Of a stretch of 64,000 nucleotides of DNA, positions 59,585 to 64,000 are shown one piece after another (position 1 is the first letter of the stretch; each line of letters starts with the position of its first letter). The notes below the pieces were generated by a model. That model worked only from the letters and a program-made list of their open reading frames with translations. It searched no databases and was not told where the DNA came from. A program made the position numbers and the translations under genes. The DNA comes from Actinobacteria bacterium UBA959 (GTDB lineage Bacteria > Actinomycetota > Actinomycetes > S36-B12 > UBA5976), in NCBI GenBank assembly GCA_002293025.1, contig DBCL01000002.1, forward strand, positions 62,110-126,109. The letters run 5' to 3'.

Positions 59585-60126
59585 GCCTTCTTACCAGCCT
59601 TTCCAGCTTTGCGACGAATAACCTCGCCTTTGTATTTAACACCTTTTGCCTTGTAAGGATCTGTCTTACGAAGTTTTCGAAGTTGAGCCGCAATTTCTCC
59701 AACTTTTTGCTTATCAATACCAGCTACATGTAAAAGTGTTGGAGATTCGACCGTGAAGGTGATGCCCTCAGGAGCAATGATTGGAACTGGGTGGCTATAA
59801 CCCAATGCGAATTCAAGGTCCTTGCCTTTTGCAGCAACGCGGTAACCAGTACCACTTATTTCCATGGTTTTGGTGTATCCCTCGGTAACACCAAGCACCA
59901 TATTGGAGATCAGGGTACGTGTTAACCCATGAAGTGAGCGTGATGATCGCTCATCATTTGGACGAACTACTGCAACCGAACCATCTGCAGCCTTGGACAC
60001 TTGAATTGGATCAGTAACGGTGTGGGTCAAAGTTCCCTTTGGACCAGCGACAGTTACTAATTGACCATCGATAGTGACGGTTACGTTCGAAGGAACGCTA
60101 ACAGGATTGCGACCAATACGACTCAT
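59581..60126 (-). CDS. rplF: 50S ribosomal protein L6
   Basis: 181 residues; [38 protein letters not shown] and [20 protein letters not shown] are diagnostic. Confidence 0.96.
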   Translation of the reverse strand: MSRIGRNPVSVPSNVTVTIDGQLVTVAGPKGTLTHTVTDPIQVSKAADGSVAVVRPNDERSSRSLHGLTRTLISNMVLGVTEGYTKTMEISGTGYRVAAKGKDLEFALGYSHPVPIIAPEGITFTVESPTLLHVAGIDKQKVGEIAAQLRKLRKTDPYKAKGVKYKGEVIRRKAGKAGKKA

Positions 60127-60142
60127 TGTTCAATCCTTCCTG

Positions 60143-60541
60143 TTACCAGACGTAGGCAAGGATTTCTCCGCCTACGCCCTTCTTGGCTGCTTGTCTATCA
60201 GTTAACAAACCTGATGAAGTAGAAATGATGGCAATACCTAGTCCACCTAATACTTTAGGAAGTGCGGTTGCCTTTGCATAAACACGAAGCCCTGGCTTGC
60301 TTACTCTGCGAATACCTGCAATTGAGCGCTCGCGGTTTGGGCCGTACTTGAGCACAATTACCAAGTTCTTGCCAACTTCAGCATCTTCAGCACGGTAGCT
60401 TGCAATGTAACCCTCGGAAACCAAAATCTGAGCCAACCCCTCCTTCATGCGGGAGTGTGGCATCGTCAAGTTGTCATGATGTGCAGCATTTGCATTGCGC
60501 ACTCTCGACAACATGTCGGCTATCGGATCGGTCATAGTCAT
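60143..60541 (-). CDS. rpsH: 30S ribosomal protein S8
   Basis: 132 residues; [20 protein letters not shown] and [20 protein letters not shown] are S8 signatures. An in-frame ATG at 60535 is an equally good start. Confidence 0.96.
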   Translation of the reverse strand: MTMTDPIADMLSRVRNANAAHHDNLTMPHSRMKEGLAQILVSEGYIASYRAEDAEVGKNLVIVLKYGPNRERSIAGIRRVSKPGLRVYAKATALPKVLGGLGIAIISTSSGLLTDRQAAKKGVGGEILAYVW

Positions 60542-60606
60542 GGCCGGTTATCTCTTTCCTGCTGCGGTATCCACTTGAATCTCAAGCAGACCTACAACAA
60601 AGTCTT

Positions 60607-60912
60607 TTACCAACTGCTTTTCGTAATTCCTGGTAGCTCACCACGGTGTGCCATACCACGGAATCGAACACGAGAAACACCAAATTTACGGAGGTAGCCA
60701 CGTGGGCGACCATCTGCTACATCTCTGTTACGCAATCTTGTTGCTGATGCATTTCGAGGCTGCTTATCTAGTTCAACTCTGGCAGCAGTTTTTTCAGCTT
60801 CGGTTGCTGTACCACTAAGAATGATCTTCTTTAGTTCAGCACGACGCTTTGCATAACGTTCCACTACAACCTTGCGTTGGTTGTTGCGTTCAATCTTGCT
60901 TGTTTTTGCCAT
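60607..60912 (-). CDS. rpsN: 30S ribosomal protein S14, long zinc-free form
   Basis: 101 residues without any Cys, hence the C- form of S14; [20 protein letters not shown] and [13 protein letters not shown] are typical of the long type. In Mycobacterium and Streptomyces the spc cluster normally holds the short 61-residue zinc form, and the long form is a zinc-starvation paralogue elsewhere. Overlaps rplE by one base. Confidence 0.95.
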   Translation of the reverse strand: MAKTSKIERNNQRKVVVERYAKRRAELKKIILSGTATEAEKTAARVELDKQPRNASATRLRNRDVADGRPRGYLRKFGVSRVRFRGMAHRGELPGITKSSW

Positions 60913-61472
60913 TAGTTTGCCTCTTTGAATGGGAATCCGAGGCTACGAAGTAACTCGCGACCTTCTTCATCTGTCTTTGCAGTGGTTACAACTGTGATGT
61001 CCATACCTCGAACGCGGTCAATCTTGTCCACTTCGATTTCATGGAACATGCTTTGTTCAGTCAAACCAAATGTGTAGTTACCGTTACCATCAAACTGCTT
61101 GCCTGATAGACCGCGGAAGTCACGAATACGTGGAAGCGCCACTGAAAGCAAACGATCCATGAATTCCCACATGCGATCTCCGCGCAAAGTCACGTGAGCA
61201 CCAATCGGCATTCCTTCACGCAATTTGAATTGGGCAATGGATTTACGAGCTTTAGTGGTTTGTGGCTTCTGACCAGTTATGGCAGTTAGATCACGAATGG
61301 CACCCTCGATTAATTTGCTATCGCGCGCTGCATCGCCAACACCCATGTTCACAACTACTTTAACTAGCGTAGGAACCTGCATCGTGTTTTGATACTGGAA
61401 TTTCTCTCTAAGGCTAGGTGCAATTGCTTCTCGGTACACCTGCTTTAAGCGCGGCAATGTTGTAGTTGACAT
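60912..61472 (-). CDS. rplE: 50S ribosomal protein L5
   Basis: 186 residues; [20 protein letters not shown] and [20 protein letters not shown] are L5 motifs. Binds 5S rRNA. Overlaps rplX and rpsN by one base each. Confidence 0.96.
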   Translation of the reverse strand: MSTTTLPRLKQVYREAIAPSLREKFQYQNTMQVPTLVKVVVNMGVGDAARDSKLIEGAIRDLTAITGQKPQTTKARKSIAQFKLREGMPIGAHVTLRGDRMWEFMDRLLSVALPRIRDFRGLSGKQFDGNGNYTFGLTEQSMFHEIEVDKIDRVRGMDITVVTTAKTDEEGRELLRSLGFPFKEAN

Positions 61473-61831
61473 TAGATCTCCTTGCCTGAGCGACGAGCAA
61501 TACGCACGCTACGAGTTGATTCATACGTGGTTCCATCTGGACGATTTTTGGTTACCTTGTCTTTGCGGAAGCCAATACGAGTTGCACGGTCATCAGATGG
61601 ATCAATTAGCATCACATTTGATACGTGAACTGGAGCTTCTTTAATCTCTATTCCACCAGTTGTTCCACTGCGGTTCGTGGCATCAACTTTGTTGTGACGC
61701 TTAACTCTGTTGACGCCTTCCACAATAACTAACTCTTTGACGTGGTCAACCACGATCACACGACCAGTAGCACCTCGGTCTTTACCTGAGATCACTTGAA
61801 CAGTGTCACCTTTTTTGATGCTCATAGCCAT
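61472..61831 (-). CDS. rplX: 50S ribosomal protein L24
   Basis: 119 residues; [20 protein letters not shown] is the KOW motif region, followed by [10 protein letters not shown] and a basic tail. Confidence 0.95.
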   Translation of the reverse strand: MAMSIKKGDTVQVISGKDRGATGRVIVVDHVKELVIVEGVNRVKRHNKVDATNRSGTTGGIEIKEAPVHVSNVMLIDPSDDRATRIGFRKDKVTKNRPDGTTYESTRSVRIARRSGKEI

Positions 61832-61833
61832 AA

Positions 61834-62202
61834 TTACAACACCTCCGGAGCAAGTGAAATGATCTTCATGAATTTCTTGTCACGAAGCTCGCGAGCAACT
61901 GGACCAAAAATTCGTGTTCCTTGAGGTTCGCCATCTGGCTTGATAATTACTGCAGCATTTTCATCAAAGCGAATGTATGAACCGTCAGCACGTCGGACAG
62001 AACGCACAGTTCTGACGATTACGGCTTTAACAACTTGTCCCTTTTTTACGGTTCCACCAGGAACTGCATCTTTAACGCTGCATACGATGATGTCACCGAT
62101 GCCGGCATAGCGACGGCTGGATCCGCCTAACACTCGAATGCAAAGTAGTTCCTTTGCTCCGGTGTTGTCGGCAACTCTTAGTCGCGACTCTTGCTGTATC
62201 AC
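61834..62202 (-). CDS. rplN: 50S ribosomal protein L14
   Basis: 122 residues; [20 protein letters not shown] and [20 protein letters not shown] are canonical. Confidence 0.97.
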   Translation of the reverse strand: MIQQESRLRVADNTGAKELLCIRVLGGSSRRYAGIGDIIVCSVKDAVPGGTVKKGQVVKAVIVRTVRSVRRADGSYIRFDENAAVIIKPDGEPQGTRIFGPVARELRDKKFMKIISLAPEVL

Positions 62203-62243
62203 TTCGGTCTCCTGGTCAATCGTTGCTTCGTGGGAAAAACTGT

Positions 62244-62513
62244 TTACTTAGCTTTTTCAAGAATTTCAACTACACGCCAGCGTTTGGTTGCTGACAGTGG
62301 TCGAGTTTCCATCAATAGAACTCGGTCTCCGATGCCGGCAGTGTTGCCTTCATCGTGTGCCTTTAACTTGCTCGTGCGACGAACAACTTTTCCGTAAAGA
62401 GCATGCTTGAACCTATCTTCAACTGCCACTACTACGGTTTTGTCCATTTTGTCGCTGACCACTAGACCTTCACGGGTCTTTCGATCTGGACGCTCTACTG
62501 AGTTCTTACTCAT
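62244..62513 (-). CDS. rpsQ: 30S ribosomal protein S17
   Basis: 89 residues; [20 protein letters not shown] and [20 protein letters not shown] identify S17. Overlaps rpmC by 4 nt; 41 nt before rplN. Confidence 0.96.
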   Translation of the reverse strand: MSKNSVERPDRKTREGLVVSDKMDKTVVVAVEDRFKHALYGKVVRRTSKLKAHDEGNTAGIGDRVLLMETRPLSATKRWRVVEILEKAK

Positions 62514-62737
62514 GCGGCACCTCCAATTGAAGTAATGCCGAGTTCGCGCTCGCGCAAGATTGTGTAGATACGAGCAATATCTCTGCGAACTGCTCGTAAG
62601 CGACCGTGGTTTTCTAATTGGCCAGTTGCGCCTTGGAAGCGAAGATTGAAAAGTTCTTCTCTAGCTTCTTTTAAGCGCTCTGCTAACACCTCATCTGCTA
62701 GCAAACGAAGGTCTGCTGCATTTGTACCAACGCTCAT
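62510..62737 (-). CDS. rpmC: 50S ribosomal protein L29
   Basis: 75 residues; [20 protein letters not shown] and [20 protein letters not shown] are L29 blocks. Overlaps rplP by one base. Confidence 0.95.
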   Translation of the reverse strand: MSVGTNAADLRLLADEVLAERLKEAREELFNLRFQGATGQLENHGRLRAVRRDIARIYTILRERELGITSIGGAA

Positions 62738-63156
62738 TACTGATCACCTGCTTCACGTCTAATAATTCGGCACTTCATTGGAAGTTTGTGCGCTGCACGT
62801 AATAAAGCTTCACGGGCAACTTGTTCTGTAGGGAAAGTAACTTCAAACATAACTCGACCTGGCTTTACGTTTGCTACCCACCATTCTGGAGAGCCTTTAC
62901 CTGAACCCATACGAGTTTCAGCTGGCTTCTTAGTAATTGGGCGATCTGGATAAATGTTGATCCAAACTTGTCCGCCACGCTTTAAGTGACGTGTTACCGC
63001 AATACGTGCAGCTTCAATTTGTCTGTTTGTTACATATGCAGGCTCAAGAGCTTGCAAACCGTAGTCACCAAATGCACATTCGGTTCCGCCTGATGCCTTG
63101 CCGCTGCGCTTTGGATGGTGCTGCTTACGGTGCTTAACTTTACGTGGGATTAACAT
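62737..63156 (-). CDS. rplP: 50S ribosomal protein L16
   Basis: 139 residues; [19 protein letters not shown] and [20 protein letters not shown] are diagnostic. 2 nt after rpsC. Confidence 0.97.
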   Translation of the reverse strand: MLIPRKVKHRKQHHPKRSGKASGGTECAFGDYGLQALEPAYVTNRQIEAARIAVTRHLKRGGQVWINIYPDRPITKKPAETRMGSGKGSPEWWVANVKPGRVMFEVTFPTEQVAREALLRAAHKLPMKCRIIRREAGDQ

Positions 63157-63158
63157 GA

Positions 63159-63953
63159 TTAGGCCCCCGTCGTTTCAGTAGTTACAGCTTCAACAGTTTG
63201 TTGGGCTTCATCTTCACGACGCCCCTTGCCTGGTCTACGTCCTGCTCCAGTTGGTCCACCAGTTCCTGGAACTCGAGTTGCAGCAGCAGCTGCTGCTTCT
63301 TTCTCAGCTCTAGTAATTGGTGCATCACCCTTGTAAATCCAAACCTTTACGCCGATCTTTCCAAAAGTGGTAGCAGCCTCATAGAAACCGTATTGAATAT
63401 CAGCGCGCAATGTGTGCAATGGAACACGGCCTTCACGATAGAACTCAGTTCTACTCATTTCAGCTCCACCTAGGCGACCTGAAACTTGAATTCGAATACC
63501 AAGCGCTCCAGATTTCATTGTGCTTTGCATTGCTTTTCGCATGGCTCGTCGGAATGAAACACGAGCGTTTAATTGCTCTGCAACTCCTTGAGCAACCAAT
63601 TGGGCGTCAATTTCAGCATTTTTAACTTCAAGAATATTCAACTGAACTTGCTTACCAGTTAACTTCTCTAGATCGCCACGAAGACGATCCGCTTCTTGAC
63701 CACGACGACCAATAACAATTCCTGGGCGAGCAGTGTGAATGTCAATTCGAACTCGCTCACGAGTGCGCTCAATTTCAACGCGGCTGATACCAGCACGCTC
63801 CATGCCCTTGCTCAACAACTTACGAATCGCAACATCTTCACTGACGTAATCGATGTAACGCTGACCAACTTTGCTGCTGTCAGCAAACCAACGACTGGTG
63901 AAGTCTGATGCATACCCAAGACGGAAGCCGTGTGGATTAACTTTCTGACCCAC
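63159..63953 (-). CDS. rpsC: 30S ribosomal protein S3
   Basis: 264 residues from GTG 63953. [20 protein letters not shown], the KH-type RNA-binding region [20 protein letters not shown], and [18 protein letters not shown] are present; the C-terminal tail is Ala/Gly/Thr-rich as in other actinobacteria. Confidence 0.97.
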   Translation of the reverse strand: MGQKVNPHGFRLGYASDFTSRWFADSSKVGQRYIDYVSEDVAIRKLLSKGMERAGISRVEIERTRERVRIDIHTARPGIVIGRRGQEADRLRGDLEKLTGKQVQLNILEVKNAEIDAQLVAQGVAEQLNARVSFRRAMRKAMQSTMKSGALGIRIQVSGRLGGAEMSRTEFYREGRVPLHTLRADIQYGFYEAATTFGKIGVKVWIYKGDAPITRAEKEAAAAAATRVPGTGGPTGAGRRPGKGRREDEAQQTVEAVTTETTGA

Positions 63954-63955
63954 TG

Positions 63956-64000
63956 TTATTTCTCCTTCTTGGTAGTTGTCTTCTTGGCTGCAGTTTTCTT
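63956..64000 (-). CDS. rplV: 50S ribosomal protein L22, C-terminal end only
   Basis: The last 14 codons and a TAA stop are visible and read [14 protein letters not shown]. Lys/Ala/Thr-rich C-terminal extensions are usual in actinobacterial L22, and rplV precedes rpsC in the S10 cluster. The body of the gene is outside the window. Confidence 0.75.
   Translation of the reverse strand, partial: KKTAAKKTTTKKEK

Overview
The window is a continuous stretch of chromosomal core genome from an actinobacterium with unusually low GC for that phylum. Actinobacterial markers include a WhiB3-type protein, a BldM-like LuxR regulator, an Sdh1-type succinate dehydrogenase, a PerM/DUF6350 protein beside purN/purH, DUF3017 beside folD, GuaB3, and GroEL with a His-rich tail next to groES and tsaD. 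The order guaB-bldM-like-whiB3-groEL-groES-tsaD-rimI-tsaB-tsaE-alr and the order sucC-sucD-perM-purN-purH match what I recall of Mycobacterium. Short intergenic gaps, many 1-4 nt gene overlaps and a strong nucleoside uptake block fit a streamlined planktonic lineage such as the freshwater acI/Nanopelagicales group. That placement is an inference; no marker search was run.

Layout. 1-9.2 kb: nucleoside and purine acquisition, with adenosine deaminase (cut by the left edge), a divergent AzgA-type purine permease, then a tightly packed minus-strand operon of nucleoside-binding lipoprotein, ABC ATPase, two permeases, cytidine deaminase, thymidine phosphorylase and a small cupin. 9.4-26.1 kb: central carbon and one-carbon/purine metabolism, with the large subunit of a split methylmalonyl-CoA mutase, sdhBAC, trpS, a CNNM/HlyC-type membrane protein, icd, mdh, DUF3017, folD, purH, purN, perM, sucD, sucC and the B12-binding small mutase subunit. 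26.1-32.9 kb: a secreted M23 peptidase, a PcrA/UvrD helicase, a large secreted peptidoglycan-binding protein with an M15-like domain, a PIG-L deacetylase and a small membrane protein.

32.9-39.3 kb: guanine nucleotide synthesis (guaA, guaB3, guaB) followed by three regulators: a BldM-like protein with a degenerate receiver, a CarH-like MerR protein carrying intact B12-photoreceptor motifs, and WhiB3. 39.4-48.8 kb: groEL/groES under two CIRCE operators, tsaD-rimI-tsaB-tsaE, alr, acpS, glmS and glmM. 48.8-64 kb: rpsI-rplM, an ABC-F ATPase, truA, then the alpha, spc and S10 ribosomal clusters with rpoA, infA, rpmJ, adk and secY, ending inside rplV at the right edge.

Together the genes describe an aerobic heterotroph that takes up nucleosides and purines, feeds propionyl/methylmalonyl units into a TCA cycle via succinyl-CoA, and may couple light, redox state and development-type regulators. 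I found no mobile element, CRISPR array, tRNA, rRNA or phage gene. No gap without a gene exceeds 300 bases. The most interesting items are the CarH-like photoreceptor next to whiB3 with a half-site-rich promoter between them, the tandem CIRCE pair, a probable ATT start codon, a zinc-free S14 in the spc operon and several strong hairpins placed inside operons.
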